Positions 7,813-17,829 of a stretch of DNA of 64,000 nt are shown in pieces. The notes below the pieces were generated by a model that was given only the letters and a program-made list of their open reading frames with translations, had not been told where the DNA came from and ran no database searches. A program made the translations under genes and the position numbers. The DNA is from Westiellopsis prolifica IICB1 (GTDB lineage Bacteria > Cyanobacteriota > Cyanobacteriia > Cyanobacteriales > Nostocaceae), in assembly GCF_004323185.1 (NCBI RefSeq), contig NZ_NAPS01000002.1:347807-411806 (forward strand), read 5' to 3'. Numbering within the stretch: position 1 is the first letter of the stretch; every line of letters begins with the position of its first letter.

Positions 7813-8941
7813 TTTCGTCTTCTTTGCCAGTTAAATAATTAGCAAAGCGTTGGGCTAAAGGCGGTACGATCGCTAGAGGGTTGCTAAATCCAGCGAATAC
7901 ATACACTCCATGACATCCGGGAATAGAACCGATTACAGGAAGGCGATCTCTACTAAATGCTACTAAACAATGATGCCAAGTTCCTGGTAAATTAGATAAT
8001 GCTGGTAATATTTCTCCTATACTCCGCCTCAGCCAGCTTTCACTTGTTTTTCTATCTATCTCAACATAGGGATCACTAAGGACACGGCTAATTTGACCCA
8101 AGCGTATACTTCCATTTTGAAACTGAATTGCACCCGTATCCAAAATTGGTGCTAATAGTTCATGTCCCGGTTCATTCCATAATTCATCAACTTTGGTAGA
8201 CTCTGCTTCTAATTGAAAGCGTTGGAGATTAGCCGGCATTATTAAGGTACTTAATTGCACTTCTACGGGTGGAGTTTGGATCATCTCCGCATGGGTAAAA
8301 TACAACTTTATCGGAATACCGGATGCTTTGAGCAACTGTCGAGAAAGTCCACCAGCACAGACGACAATGTTAGCGCTGTGGTAAGTTTTGGTAGATGTTT
8401 TGATCGTTTGCGAAGCATGATTTGAGGTGAAGTTCTGTACTTGGCAAATTTCCATTTCACCACCAGTCCGCAGAAATGCTTCAATGTAAGCTTGTGTTGT
8501 TTTTTCGGGGTTAATATGACCGTGTTTGACAGTTAAAGCAGCTGCGATCGCCTCTTTATTTAATAAAGGTTCCATCTCCAAAGCTTCATCAACACTAAGT
8601 AACTTGGGAGGAATGGCAAAATCAGCATAGAAGGCCGCAGCAACTTCTGGATCAGTGTTGGTTGCGATCGTCAACAATAAATCTAACTCCCGAAATTCAG
8701 TATCACCATCTAACTCTGTGCTAAGAATGCGATGACGCGCGATTCCCTGATCACACAATTGACGCATCAGGGGAGTTGTCCCAGACCAAAAAGCTAAACC
8801 ACCATAACTATAACGAGTTGCATTATGTAACGTTGCATCCTGTTCTAACAAAAGCACCGAAAAGCCAACTTTCACTAGTTCATAAGCTAATGAAGCACCC
8901 GTAAAACCTGCACCAATGACGATCCAATCGTAGGTTTTCAT
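7769..8941 (-). CDS. FAD-dependent oxidoreductase, DAO (glycine oxidase-like) family
   Basis: A 390-residue flavoprotein with the dinucleotide-binding motif GAGFTGASLAYELVKVG at residues 12-28 and LLLEQD at the end of the second strand. It is followed by the DAO-fold features GHINPEKTTQAYIEAFLRTGG and the second nucleotide-contact strand ANIVVCAGGLSRQLL, with the FAD-binding end CHGVYVFAGFSNPLAIVPPLAQRFANYL. These enzymes oxidise secondary or primary amines or D-amino acids; the substrate cannot be told here. It overlaps the 3' end of the convergent hypothetical gene by 44 bases. Confidence 0.85.
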   Translation of the reverse strand: MKTYDWIVIGAGFTGASLAYELVKVGFSVLLLEQDATLHNATRYSYGGLAFWSGTTPLMRQLCDQGIARHRILSTELDGDTEFRELDLLLTIATNTDPEVAAAFYADFAIPPKLLSVDEALEMEPLLNKEAIAAALTVKHGHINPEKTTQAYIEAFLRTGGEMEICQVQNFTSNHASQTIKTSTKTYHSANIVVCAGGLSRQLLKASGIPIKLYFTHAEMIQTPPVEVQLSTLIMPANLQRFQLEAESTKVDELWNEPGHELLAPILDTGAIQFQNGSIRLGQISRVLSDPYVEIDRKTSESWLRRSIGEILPALSNLPGTWHHCLVAFSRDRLPVIGSIPGCHGVYVFAGFSNPLAIVPPLAQRFANYLTGKEDEIISQLSPARFQSPM

Positions 8942-9083
8942 ATATTTTTATATACTTTGATTTAAATAAAGATGCACCAAACTCCTACTAATGACCAATT
9001 GTACAGACGCGTAGACGCTCGTAAGAGCGGCTTCAAGGTAAGAGTATCATGGCGTCTCTAATGACAAATAACAACCCAACTAT

Positions 9084-9986
9084 TTAGCTTGATTTTTGCC
9101 GTCTGAAGTTACGTTTCGCTTTCAGAGCAATTGCACCTAAGCCAAAAAATAGTAATGAACCTAGATAAGTTGAAGGTTCAGGTGCTGCAACTTTGACTTG
9201 GCTTTTTCTTACTGCTACTAAAGTCAGATTAGTTTTGTGATCAAAAGACCGTTGATAAGAGCCACTAATAATAGCGCTAGCTGTTTCTTGATTTCCACCA
9301 AAGTTAGATGCATCTAACTCATTTAATAAGCTAATATTTTGGCTATTTTCGTATGTAAGAAAGTCATTATCCCCAGCAGTGTTAATATTACCAGTGAGTG
9401 AAAAATAATCTAAAGGATTTGTGTTAATAGTTTGATTTCCAGATAAGACATCAGCGACAAAAGTTGAAATATTTGTTGGTTCAATATGACTCGTATCAAA
9501 TAACAAGAATGAAATATCTCCAATCGCTTTAGCATTTTCTTGTGAGGAATCATCTATTGATGTTCCCAAATTTAAATAAGCTGTGAAATCGAAAGAAAAC
9601 AATTTACCACCATCTATGTCAAAATTACCGACTATTCCCCCAAGAGTATCTGCTGTTCCGAAGTAACTTGTACCTTGTCCACTAGCGAGACTCAAACCCA
9701 CTTGAGTATAAGCTTGTGGTGGAGTAAATGTGAAATCTGTTTGTACTTGTTGATTGATAGTTAATACTGTTGCATCATCAGTAAAGGTAGAGGCATTGGT
9801 ATTAGCTTGATTTTGTCTGTCAATGATGCCAAAACTTTGACTAAAGTTGGTAAAATTTAACTCTTCTTGAGCAAAAGCTAGACTAGCGGCCTGACTGGGT
9901 GAGCTTGCTAAAACAGAACTAGCTACTATCGGAGTCACCATCAGTACAAATTGTTTAGCCAATCCCAAATACAGATATCGTTTCAT
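9084..9986 (-). CDS. PEP-CTERM sorted exported protein
   Basis: A 300-residue exported protein. The N-terminal signal peptide covers about residues 1-33 (ending SPSQAAS). The C terminus has a PEP-CTERM sorting signal: the PEPST motif near residue 269, a hydrophobic helix (GSLLFFGLGAIAL) and a basic tail (KAKRNFRRQKSS). The middle is rich in Ser, Thr and Asn and beta-strand-like (FDFTAYLNLGTSI...), and is not matched to a named domain. In the known system an exosortase processes such proteins. No exosortase gene is present in this window. Monocistronic. Confidence 0.85.
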   Translation of the reverse strand: MKRYLYLGLAKQFVLMVTPIVASSVLASSPSQAASLAFAQEELNFTNFSQSFGIIDRQNQANTNASTFTDDATVLTINQQVQTDFTFTPPQAYTQVGLSLASGQGTSYFGTADTLGGIVGNFDIDGGKLFSFDFTAYLNLGTSIDDSSQENAKAIGDISFLLFDTSHIEPTNISTFVADVLSGNQTINTNPLDYFSLTGNINTAGDNDFLTYENSQNISLLNELDASNFGGNQETASAIISGSYQRSFDHKTNLTLVAVRKSQVKVAAPEPSTYLGSLLFFGLGAIALKAKRNFRRQKSS

Positions 9987-10211
9987 ATTTTCCTCTTTTT
10001 TGTACTGAACTCTCAGTCAAACAACTCCTACATAGTTAAGCGATAGTACGTAATTTAATATGAAAATTCAAGCAAAAAAAATACAATGTTTGTAAATAAT
10101 AGGTAATTTATAACAATTAGCATGGCAATTTGAGAAATTAAGCCAATAGTTAGATCCATCTGGCTTTCGGCAACCTATAATCTACGAAAAGTAAAACCGA
10201 GAGATGAAACT

Positions 10212-11546
10212 GTGGATGCACTTTTAGAGCGATCGCACCAACTCAAACAAGCGTTAATTGATTTTATCTTGGATGCAGACGATGAACTGGCAGCAGCGTT
10301 GGAAACTTATGCAGCAGAACAGTTGCGTCGTGGTTCTGGTGACACAATCCAACAAGAGTTAACAATAGACAGCTTTGCTATCGAAGGTAAAGTAGGGGAA
10401 AAATCACCAGTAGATCTGTTTATACAAACTCATCCAGAATTGTCACAAAGCGATCGCCAATTGCTCAATAGTTGGCATCATAGTTTTATGGGGTTGTTTG
10501 CGATCGCAAAAATATTGGATGATGGCTTTGAATTAATGAACTGGTTAACAGCCAAAAATTACATTGTTAAATTCAACAACCCTAAAACCCAACAGGAAAT
10601 GTCACGGTTAAAAGTAGGAGAAATTCTCCTCACTCGGATTTCTCCTGTCACAGAATCCTACTGGACATTTTCTGGCCCGTACACACAAATGGGTAAATTA
10701 GGAAAACCAAAACTAGCAGTAGCAATTGGTAATTTTAAAGAAAATTACAAAAGCCATCTTTACAGTGATGCACCTGACTTGTTAGAAGAAGCTTGGCAAT
10801 CAGTATCAAGATATCATCAACAATTTATTGAGTTTTTCGGTAGTGATGAAGTTACAATGCCAGGATACCAACTCAACAAAAAAATAGCCGAACTCCAAGA
10901 AATCACTACCGAAAAAAGTTTAGCCGCAGCAGGAATAGATTCTTCAAAATCACTGGCAGAAATTGCCCAAGAAGCAGGAGTTGACGAAGAAGAAATCAAA
11001 GCAGCAGCCGAAGACATGGGTGCTGATTCTAAAGTAGTATCACAATTGTTGAACAACAAAACTACTACAGCCAAAATGGTAACATCAAAAGTGGAATTGC
11101 CTGCTGATCTCAAAAAAGCAGAAGCAGTAACAGCACTTTCTCATCCTCGCTGGGGACAGATGTTTTTACCAACATATAGCAAAATTAAAACAATTTTAGC
11201 AGCAGAAGATTGGCAGAGTATAGAAGGTTCTGAAAAACTAATTCGTCACTACTTAGAAAGTAAAAATATCAATGCTTTTATCTGGTATCGCCTAGCAGCA
11301 GAGTATTCAAATTCATTAGAAAAAATATTGCAAACAGTCCTACAACGCCCAGAATTTAACTTAAAAAATGACTTAGATACACTGTTACAAGAATATCATA
11401 AACCTCTAGAACCAGAATTACCAGAAATAGCCAGTGTACCACTACATCTACATAATTTGTTCCAAGAAGCTTTAGGAGAAGTCCACAAATCTAAATCGAA
11501 AACCAAGGGACAAAAAAAACCATCAAAAGGCTTTCAAACATTGTAA
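10212..11546 (+). CDS. Conserved cyanobacterial protein of unknown function, 444 aa
   Basis: A 444-residue soluble protein with no signal peptide or membrane segment. It has an N-terminal helical region (to about 60), a central region with HHSFMGLFAIAKILDDGFELMNWLTAKNY-type sequence (about 100-130), an acidic helix-turn-helix-like stretch SLAEIAQEAGVDEEEIKAAAEDMG (about 255-280), and a Lys-rich C terminus (KSKSKTKGQKKPSK). The start is GTG at 10212; the nearby ATG at 10204 is out of frame and closes quickly. I do not recognise the family. The C-terminal basic tail might bind nucleic acid, but this is only inference. Confidence 0.8.
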   Translation: MDALLERSHQLKQALIDFILDADDELAAALETYAAEQLRRGSGDTIQQELTIDSFAIEGKVGEKSPVDLFIQTHPELSQSDRQLLNSWHHSFMGLFAIAKILDDGFELMNWLTAKNYIVKFNNPKTQQEMSRLKVGEILLTRISPVTESYWTFSGPYTQMGKLGKPKLAVAIGNFKENYKSHLYSDAPDLLEEAWQSVSRYHQQFIEFFGSDEVTMPGYQLNKKIAELQEITTEKSLAAAGIDSSKSLAEIAQEAGVDEEEIKAAAEDMGADSKVVSQLLNNKTTTAKMVTSKVELPADLKKAEAVTALSHPRWGQMFLPTYSKIKTILAAEDWQSIEGSEKLIRHYLESKNINAFIWYRLAAEYSNSLEKILQTVLQRPEFNLKNDLDTLLQEYHKPLEPELPEIASVPLHLHNLFQEALGEVHKSKSKTKGQKKPSKGFQTL

Positions 11547-11560
11547 CTTCAGAGAGATCC

Positions 11561-11593
11561 AGATCCCCGATTTTTTTAAAAATTCGGGGATCT
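11561..11593. terminator. Bidirectional terminator between the 444-aa gene and dnaE
   Basis: The perfect 10-bp arms AGATCCCCGA (11561-11570) and TCGGGGATCT (11584-11593) surround a T7/A5 loop. It lies between two convergent genes, and the A/T stretches allow termination in both directions. Confidence 0.7.
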
Positions 11594-11599
11594 TGTTAT

Positions 11600-14239
11600 T
11601 CATGAATGATTTACTAATCCTGTTACTTGTAGCAAATCTAATTCCCTGGCAAATATTTCATCAATTGGTAACATTTGCCCCTCACTAGTCATAAATTTAT
11701 GATCTTTCGTAGCTCGAATTACTGAACCATCTTCTAAACCATATTCAAACACTTCTTGATAACCACGATTATGCCACTGAGCAATCGGTTGTGTATACAC
11801 ATAACCATTATGATCAACAGTGTAAACAGTACACTCAATTCTTTTTTCGACTATTTCTCCGATTGGCAAAAACCCATATTCTACAGTTAAAACTTCAGTG
11901 TCATAACTCAAGCAATATTCGGCAAATTTTAACATTTGCTCAAATAATGCATCTGCAATTTGTTGCTTGACACCATTTTTAGCTGCACCATCCATGAATT
12001 TTTCTCGCTGCTTCTGCATCTCAGAAACTTTCTTTTTACCCATTGCTCGGCGCAGCAAATCAGCTTGACCTAAAGAATATCCAGCCATATCCTGAGCAAT
12101 TTTCATAATTTGCTCTTGATAAACCATAATTCCATAGGTTTCATCTAAAATTGGTTCTAAAATAGTGTGTTCATAATCAATATTTTCCCGCCCGTGTTTG
12201 CGGTTAATAAATTTCGGAATTAGCCCCGCATCTAATGGACCTGGTCGATACAGCGCCAAAATCGAAGAAATATCTTCTATATTAGAAGGCTTTAAATCAC
12301 GTACTATCTGACGCATCCCAGAAGATTCTAGCTGAAATACTCCTTCTAATTCACCTGCTTCTAATAATTCATAAGTCTTTTTCACATCTGGGGGAAGTTT
12401 CGCGCCTTCTCCACCTTTCGCTAGTATTTTCTGCGCTTTTCTTTCTTGAGCAGTAATTACATAGGGGTCAATCTTAAATCCATGATTACTTTCAATTAAT
12501 TCGATGGTTTTCTGAATCATACTCAGATTTTTCAAGCCCAGAAAATCCATTTTTAACAAACCCAGTGATTCTAAATCTTCCATGAAATACTGGGTAATCA
12601 CAGAACCATCATTATTTTTCTGAAGTGGCACAATTTCATCTAATGGATCAGCAGAAATGACTACACCTGCTGCATGAACACCGAAGGTTTTGTTAGTTCC
12701 TTCGATGCGAATTGCCATATCTACCCAATGGCGGACTCTCGGATCATTATCATATCTAGCTTTAAATTCTGGTTCAGGAGTGTCATCAGAAATCATCACT
12801 TTCAATTTGGCAGGTTTTCCCCGCGAAACGGGAATTAATTTCGCCATTTTGTCTGATTCTGCATAAGGAATATTTAATACTCTGGCGACATCTTTTAAAA
12901 CTGCTTTGGAAGTCAGACGGTTGAAAGTAATAATTTGGGCTACTCTTTCTGTACCGTATTTTTCTGTGACATATTCTATCACTTTATCTCTTTGAGAAAT
13001 ACAAAAATCTGTATCAATATCCGGCATAGATTTCCGTTCTGGGTTGAGAAATCTTTCAAAAAGTAAGCCATGATGTACAGGATCGATATTAGTAATTCCC
13101 ATGGTATAAGCTACCAAAGAACCTGCGGCAGAACCACGACCTGGTCCAACTGGAATATCATTATCTCTGGCAAATTTGATGTAGTCCCACACAACTAAAA
13201 AATAGGTGGAAAAACCCATTCGCTGAATCATTTTTAATTCATATTCCAGCCTTTCTTTGTAAGCTAAATCGATTTCATTGCGAGATTTGCGATTGAGTTT
13301 TTGTAAGAGTCCTTGCCAAGCAATTTCTTCTACATAAGTATCAGCAGTATGACCAGATGGAATTGGATAATTGGGAATCCGAGGATCGCCCAAAATATTG
13401 TACGGTTCGATTTTTTCTGCTACTTCTACAGTATTAGCGATCGCTTCTTCAATGACATCATCTGGCAAATGATCACGAAATAGCTGTCTCATCTCTTCAG
13501 CGGATTTTAAATACTCTGTACCGCTATAACGCATCCGGTTATCTTCAACTATTAATTTTCCTGTTTGGATACACAACAAGGCGTCGTGTGCTTCGACGTC
13601 ATAACAGGAAATATAATGAGAGTCATTGGTAGCGACAATTTTTATGCCTAATTCCCGCGCGATTTTGACAATTTCGACATTGACAATTCGGTCTTCGGGA
13701 GAACCATGATCTTGAATTTCTAGATAATAATCTTCACCAAATACATCTTTATACCATTGAGCAACTCGGCGAGCTGCATCTAGTTTCCCAGCCAAAATTG
13801 CTTGGGGTACTTCTCCGCCCAAACAGGCACTAGTAACGATTAAATCTTCATGGTATGTTTTGAGTAATTCTTTGCTAATACAAGGACGAGAAAAAATACC
13901 TTTGCCTTGTACACCTTGGAGATGGGAAATAGTTGTTAATTTAACTAAATTTTTATAACCTTGAGTATTTTTTGCTAAAACAATTTGATGATAACGAGGA
14001 CGGCGTTCTTGTTTAGTAATATCGCCGTTGATAATGTACATTTCATTGCCGATAATTGGCTTAATATTTTTGTTACGACAAATTTTGATGAGTTCGATCG
14101 CACCATACATGACACCATGATCCGTCAGTGCGATCGCTTTAATATCCAGTTCGATGGCACGATCCACTAAATTTGGTATTTGACTAGCACCATCCAACAG
14201 ACTATAGTCACTATGAATATGCAACGGCACAAAAGACAT
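11600..14239 (-). CDS. dnaE: DNA polymerase III alpha subunit, N-terminal half fused to split intein-N
   Basis: An 879-residue product consisting of the first 775 residues of the replicative polymerase followed by a 104-residue intein N-fragment. The PHP domain starts with [13 protein letters not shown], and the polymerase core shows the catalytic-Asp motif PDIDTDF and the [14 protein letters not shown] finger. The extein ends at KFAEY. Cys776 (codon at 11912-11914) starts [14 protein letters not shown], and TKDHKFMT is the intein block B. The closest known relatives are the Npu and Ssp DnaE split inteins. The C-terminal intein fragment plus the rest of DnaE must lie elsewhere; it is not in this window. 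The mature enzyme is made by protein trans-splicing. Confidence 0.96.
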   Translation of the reverse strand: MSFVPLHIHSDYSLLDGASQIPNLVDRAIELDIKAIALTDHGVMYGAIELIKICRNKNIKPIIGNEMYIINGDITKQERRPRYHQIVLAKNTQGYKNLVKLTTISHLQGVQGKGIFSRPCISKELLKTYHEDLIVTSACLGGEVPQAILAGKLDAARRVAQWYKDVFGEDYYLEIQDHGSPEDRIVNVEIVKIARELGIKIVATNDSHYISCYDVEAHDALLCIQTGKLIVEDNRMRYSGTEYLKSAEEMRQLFRDHLPDDVIEEAIANTVEVAEKIEPYNILGDPRIPNYPIPSGHTADTYVEEIAWQGLLQKLNRKSRNEIDLAYKERLEYELKMIQRMGFSTYFLVVWDYIKFARDNDIPVGPGRGSAAGSLVAYTMGITNIDPVHHGLLFERFLNPERKSMPDIDTDFCISQRDKVIEYVTEKYGTERVAQIITFNRLTSKAVLKDVARVLNIPYAESDKMAKLIPVSRGKPAKLKVMISDDTPEPEFKARYDNDPRVRHWVDMAIRIEGTNKTFGVHAAGVVISADPLDEIVPLQKNNDGSVITQYFMEDLESLGLLKMDFLGLKNLSMIQKTIELIESNHGFKIDPYVITAQERKAQKILAKGGEGAKLPPDVKKTYELLEAGELEGVFQLESSGMRQIVRDLKPSNIEDISSILALYRPGPLDAGLIPKFINRKHGRENIDYEHTILEPILDETYGIMVYQEQIMKIAQDMAGYSLGQADLLRRAMGKKKVSEMQKQREKFMDGAAKNGVKQQIADALFEQMLKFAEYCLSYDTEVLTVEYGFLPIGEIVEKRIECTVYTVDHNGYVYTQPIAQWHNRGYQEVFEYGLEDGSVIRATKDHKFMTSEGQMLPIDEIFARELDLLQVTGLVNHS
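11603..11914 (-). other. DnaE split intein, N-terminal fragment
   Basis: 104 residues from Cys776 to the stop. It has the nucleophile CLSYDTE, the conserved [16 protein letters not shown] and TQPIAQW segments, and block B TKDHKFMT with its Thr and His. The coding region stops at VNHS with no homing endonuclease, as expected for the naturally split class in Nostocales. Confidence 0.95.
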
Positions 14240-14428
14240 ATAAGTTTATTATTGAGGGAACAGGGATAAAAACAGTTATCAAGCTGATAACTGACAGCTA
14301 ATAAGTTTTCAAAGCTACGGTATATTAGGATAGCTCAGTTTGCAAATATTAAGAGTTGTATTTTTTGGAAAAATTATCTTGGCAAAGTGTTGTTTTAATG
14401 GTGACATCACCCGCTTATGCTTTAAGCA

Positions 14429-15766
14429 ATGAAAGAAATAGACAGCATTGATCAACCAGAAAAAAAAGGCCGTTCTTGGTGGCAAAAAATCCCGCTGACA
14501 TTACAAATTATTATTGCTTTAATATTGGCGATCGCAGTCGGATTTGTACTAGGTGCAGGTAACCCCAGCCCAGCAAATGAAGCCCTAATCAAGAACCTAG
14601 CCATTCCCGCCGAGTTAATACTTAAGGCTCTGCGCGCCCTAGCTCCGCCGTTGATTTTGGTAGCAGTGCTGCATACTTTCATGACAGCAAATATTCCTGG
14701 TACTGCTGGACGACGCCTAGCGGTGTTACTGCTTACCAATACTACAGTAGCAATATTTATCGGACTTTTGGTAGCAAACATCCTGCGCCCTGGTACATGG
14801 GGACGTTTGTCAGCTCCAGGTGGTACAGGCTTGCCACAGGAAAAATTCGATCCCTGGGGACTGATTCAAGACGCAATACCAAAAGCAATTTTAGAGCCTT
14901 TAGTCAACAACAATGTCATCCAGTTAATTGTAATTGCCTTATGTTTTGGTATTGTTCTACGTGCCATTAAGTCGGAGATGGTGGCACAAGACAAAAATGA
15001 ATACAAGCCCATTGAAAACGTAATTTCAATTTTGTTTGAGGCTGTGATCCGTATCTTAAACTGGGTGATAAGTTTAGTACCCCTAGCTGTTTTTGGTATC
15101 GTCGCCTCTACAGTTGCCAAAGAAGGTTTCGAGCCGTTTATCTCTTTGGGGGCGTTTATTTTGGCAGTGTTAATAGCACTGATGCTACAAGCTTGTTACT
15201 ACCTAAGTAGAGTTAAATTTGGTTCTTGGGTAAAACCAGTAAATTTCTTGCGTGGTGGTTCCGACGCCTTTATGATGGCTTTTTCCACATCTTCTTCCGG
15301 GGCAACAATGCCGGTCACCTTTGAAGTTTTACAAACAAAAATAGGCTTACGGGAATCTTCCGCAGCCTTAGGGGCATTAGTAGGAGCGAATTTCAATAAT
15401 GATGGTACGGCTCTTTACGAGGCGATGTCTGCTTTGTTTATTTCCCAAGTATTAGGACAACATTTAAATATTGGGCAACAGCTTCTTGTCGTTCTCACTT
15501 CTATCTTTGCTTCAGTCGGTGCGGCGAACATTCCCAATGCTGGACTAGTGACTATGACTCTCGTATTCACTTCCGTCGGTTTGCCTACACAATATATTGC
15601 CGTACTTGTAACCGTAGACTGGTTTTTGGATCGCTGTCGTACTGCTATTAATGTAATGGGAGATATGACTGTCAGTGCTTTACTCGATGGTAAGAGGGAG
15701 CGGGGAGCGGGGAGCGGGGATAGGGGGGATATGGGAGACGAGAAAGACAAGGGAGCTAGTTATTGA
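14429..15766 (+). CDS. Dicarboxylate/amino acid:cation symporter (DAACS family)
   Basis: A 445-residue secondary transporter of the GltP/DctA family in the cytoplasmic membrane. Family features are the first helix after a charged N terminus (LTLQIIIALILAIAVGFVLG), the serine-rich HP1 hairpin FSTSSSGATMPVT (about 287-299), the NNDGTALYEA region in TM7 and the HP2/TM8 segment GAANIPNAG...DWFLDRCRTAINVMGD. The last 20 or so residues (KRERGAGSGDRGDMGDEK..) are encoded by a GGGGAGC-type tandem repeat and are unlike the family, so the reading frame seems to have run into an intergenic repeat. The substrate (glutamate, aspartate or C4-dicarboxylate) is undecided. Confidence 0.9.
   Translation: MKEIDSIDQPEKKGRSWWQKIPLTLQIIIALILAIAVGFVLGAGNPSPANEALIKNLAIPAELILKALRALAPPLILVAVLHTFMTANIPGTAGRRLAVLLLTNTTVAIFIGLLVANILRPGTWGRLSAPGGTGLPQEKFDPWGLIQDAIPKAILEPLVNNNVIQLIVIALCFGIVLRAIKSEMVAQDKNEYKPIENVISILFEAVIRILNWVISLVPLAVFGIVASTVAKEGFEPFISLGAFILAVLIALMLQACYYLSRVKFGSWVKPVNFLRGGSDAFMMAFSTSSSGATMPVTFEVLQTKIGLRESSAALGALVGANFNNDGTALYEAMSALFISQVLGQHLNIGQQLLVVLTSIFASVGAANIPNAGLVTMTLVFTSVGLPTQYIAVLVTVDWFLDRCRTAINVMGDMTVSALLDGKRERGAGSGDRGDMGDEKDKGASY
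15690..15742. repeat. STRR-type G-rich repeat inside the symporter 3' end
   Basis: Repeated GGGAGCG/GGGGATA-like heptads run through the final codons of the symporter gene. The same family is found in many intergenic regions of this window, for example 17744-17812 and 25940-25993. Confidence 0.75.
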
Positions 15767-16765
15767 CACGCTTCAGATCAGACAAATTGATTGATATTTA
15801 AACTATATAGAGACGTTGCAGTGCAACGTCTCTACATGCCCAAACTTATAAATAAAAATACTTAAGCGAAGCGTATTGTCCGATTCCCAAACGCGAGTGC
15901 GTCTTTATACGAGAATCCCTTATCGCCCATTCCTAATTAGAAAAAGGCCCCTTAGCATCACATTCCCTCCTCCAGCATTTTTTGAGAAGTTCTATTCTGT
16001 AGAGATGAGCGAAGCGTCGAGGATTCAATTCTAATTTGGTAGTAGAACTAAACAAAGGCTGATTCAGATATTGCAACAGAGGGAATTTGAGCTTAGTGTG
16101 TTTTGGAGTCATAGGAGCAAGACAATACTATAAAGATTAAACTTCGTCGCCGTAGAGAGCATCCGTTTTCAAAGATGCCGATTACTTATTGCCTAGTTAA
16201 ACCGTACACAATGTATATTCAGTTGTCTTTAGGGCAATTGCGGAAAAAAAGGGAAGCTAATTGCTCAATTTTGTATGTTATTTTTTTATAGGTATCTTAA
16301 GTAACCATTTAATTTCGTGAATTAACATAAATATATAAGAATAAGTGGTTAACTGACTGTCTCTTCTAGCTTTTATAGAATCTATCCGGAATTCTTCCGA
16401 ACCTCCTGACAGTGGCTAGTTTGTAAACCTATCTCTACAATTCTATATACCTACTCTTTTCCTACGGTAATTTGGAACTTGCGTCAATTAAAGATTTCGT
16501 AAAGGCGATCGCCTCTTAAGGTGATTTCCCAAGTGACGCTAGTTATATTTTTTACAAAAATATACAGAGAGTAGAGGGCAGTAGACGCTGCATCGGCTAC
16601 TTCTGTGAAGTCGCTACGCGCCTACCGTAGGTAGTCAGTCCCAATAAAAACATTTCATGAGCCTTGCATGAAATCTGTTTTTCTAAAAGGTTGTGATAGT
16701 AAATAATTTTCTATTAATGCGAATATATTAGTATAAATTTAAGCAATATTTTTATTTTTAAACAT
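15767..16765. other. 1-kb intergenic region without a recognisable gene
   Basis: This 999-bp gap holds a perfect 13-bp inverted repeat (TAGAGACGTTGCA and its complement, 15808-15834, one-base spacer) of the AGACG...CGTCT family. It also has a GGCGATCGCC site near 16506 and, at 16585-16640, a copy of a dispersed repeat (CGGCTACTTCTGTGAAGTCG followed by CTACGCGCCTACC) also seen near 30165. The remainder is AT-rich without a supported ORF, tRNA or clear terminator. Its final part is presumably the amidase promoter region. Confidence 0.6.
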
Positions 16766-17743
16766 ATGAGTTTTAGCGTCTGGATTAATAGATTGCTACT
16801 AATTTCTTTGATGCTTATATCTTTAACTGTTGTGCTTGTAGTCGGGAAAGTAAATTTACAGCAAAATAGCAGCAACTCAGCAAATACAGATGTAGATCCT
16901 GCTGCTTGGAGTCCAGCCAAAGTCCAACTACAAGCGGCGAGAGAGCAAGAAGAGGAATTTCAAGACTTTTCCAAATCATTAACAAAGACTAGTCCAACTC
17001 CCAAGCTTGAATCAAAGAATAAACAAGCAGACAAACTGCAAAATTCTCCTACACCATCAGTTGCTCAGGGTTCTGCGGATAAATCTATATCAACAAATAA
17101 GCAAGCAGAACAATTACAAAATATTCCTCTATCTTCGTTTAAAACAACTAAAGCTTTTAAACAATATACACCCAGTTATGAAGTTGCTTTAGCTAACCCA
17201 AGTAATTATGGAGAACGTTTTATTACAGATATCAATGGTGTACCGATTAACAACCAAGCCATTATAGTACTTCACGAAACAAGTGATTCTGCATCTAGTG
17301 CGATTAATACCTTTCAAACACCCCATACTGATGAAAAAAAGCAAGTAAGTTACCATAGCTTGATTACACTAGATGGGACAATTATCTATATAGTCCCACC
17401 GGACAAACGTGCTTTTGGTGCTGGTAACTCAGTTTTTGATGGATCAAACGGGCCAGAAACTGTACAAACTAATCCTGGTTTAGAACCATCGGTGAATAAT
17501 TTTGCTTATCACGTTTCTCTAGAAACACCACCAGAAGGTCGTAACAATGAACCGTATCACATCGGTTATACCGATGCACAGTATTATTCTCTAGCTTGGT
17601 TAATTGCTCAGAGTAGCGTTCCAGACGAGCGCATTACTACCCATCGAGATGTAGATCGTTCAGGTACAAGAATTGATCCCCGCAGTTTTGATTTTGATAA
17701 GTTTTTCAACTTACTTCATTCTTTTCGTCAGCCGATATCGTGA
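16766..17743 (+). CDS. N-acetylmuramoyl-L-alanine amidase (Amidase_2/PGRP type), membrane-anchored
   Basis: A 325-residue cell-wall hydrolase. One N-terminal hydrophobic segment at residues 8-28 serves as signal or anchor, and a Gln/Lys/Ser-rich linker spans about 30-135. The zinc amidase domain covers about 140-318 with candidate zinc ligands His170 (IIVLHETSD), His293 (TTHRDVD) and Asp305 (RIDPRSF). The linker contains a direct repeat, NKQADKLQNSPTPS (85-98) and NKQAEQLQNIPLSS (111-124). It would cleave the amide between muramic acid and the stem peptide in the periplasm. Monocistronic; the stop codon is followed directly by an STRR repeat. Confidence 0.88.
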   Translation: MSFSVWINRLLLISLMLISLTVVLVVGKVNLQQNSSNSANTDVDPAAWSPAKVQLQAAREQEEEFQDFSKSLTKTSPTPKLESKNKQADKLQNSPTPSVAQGSADKSISTNKQAEQLQNIPLSSFKTTKAFKQYTPSYEVALANPSNYGERFITDINGVPINNQAIIVLHETSDSASSAINTFQTPHTDEKKQVSYHSLITLDGTIIYIVPPDKRAFGAGNSVFDGSNGPETVQTNPGLEPSVNNFAYHVSLETPPEGRNNEPYHIGYTDAQYYSLAWLIAQSSVPDERITTHRDVDRSGTRIDPRSFDFDKFFNLLHSFRQPIS

Positions 17744-17815
17744 AAAGGGATCGGGGATCAGGGATCGGGGATTGGGGATTGGGGATTGGGGATCGGGCAT
17801 TGGGCATTGGTTATT
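17744..17815. repeat. STRR heptad array (GGGGATC / GGGGATT / GGGCATT)
   Basis: About eight to nine consecutive 7-bp units of the forms GGGGATC, GGGGATT and GGGCATT lie between the amidase stop and the convergent ribBA 3' end. Confidence 0.9.
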
Positions 17816-17829
17816 GCTAAGAGCTCCCT

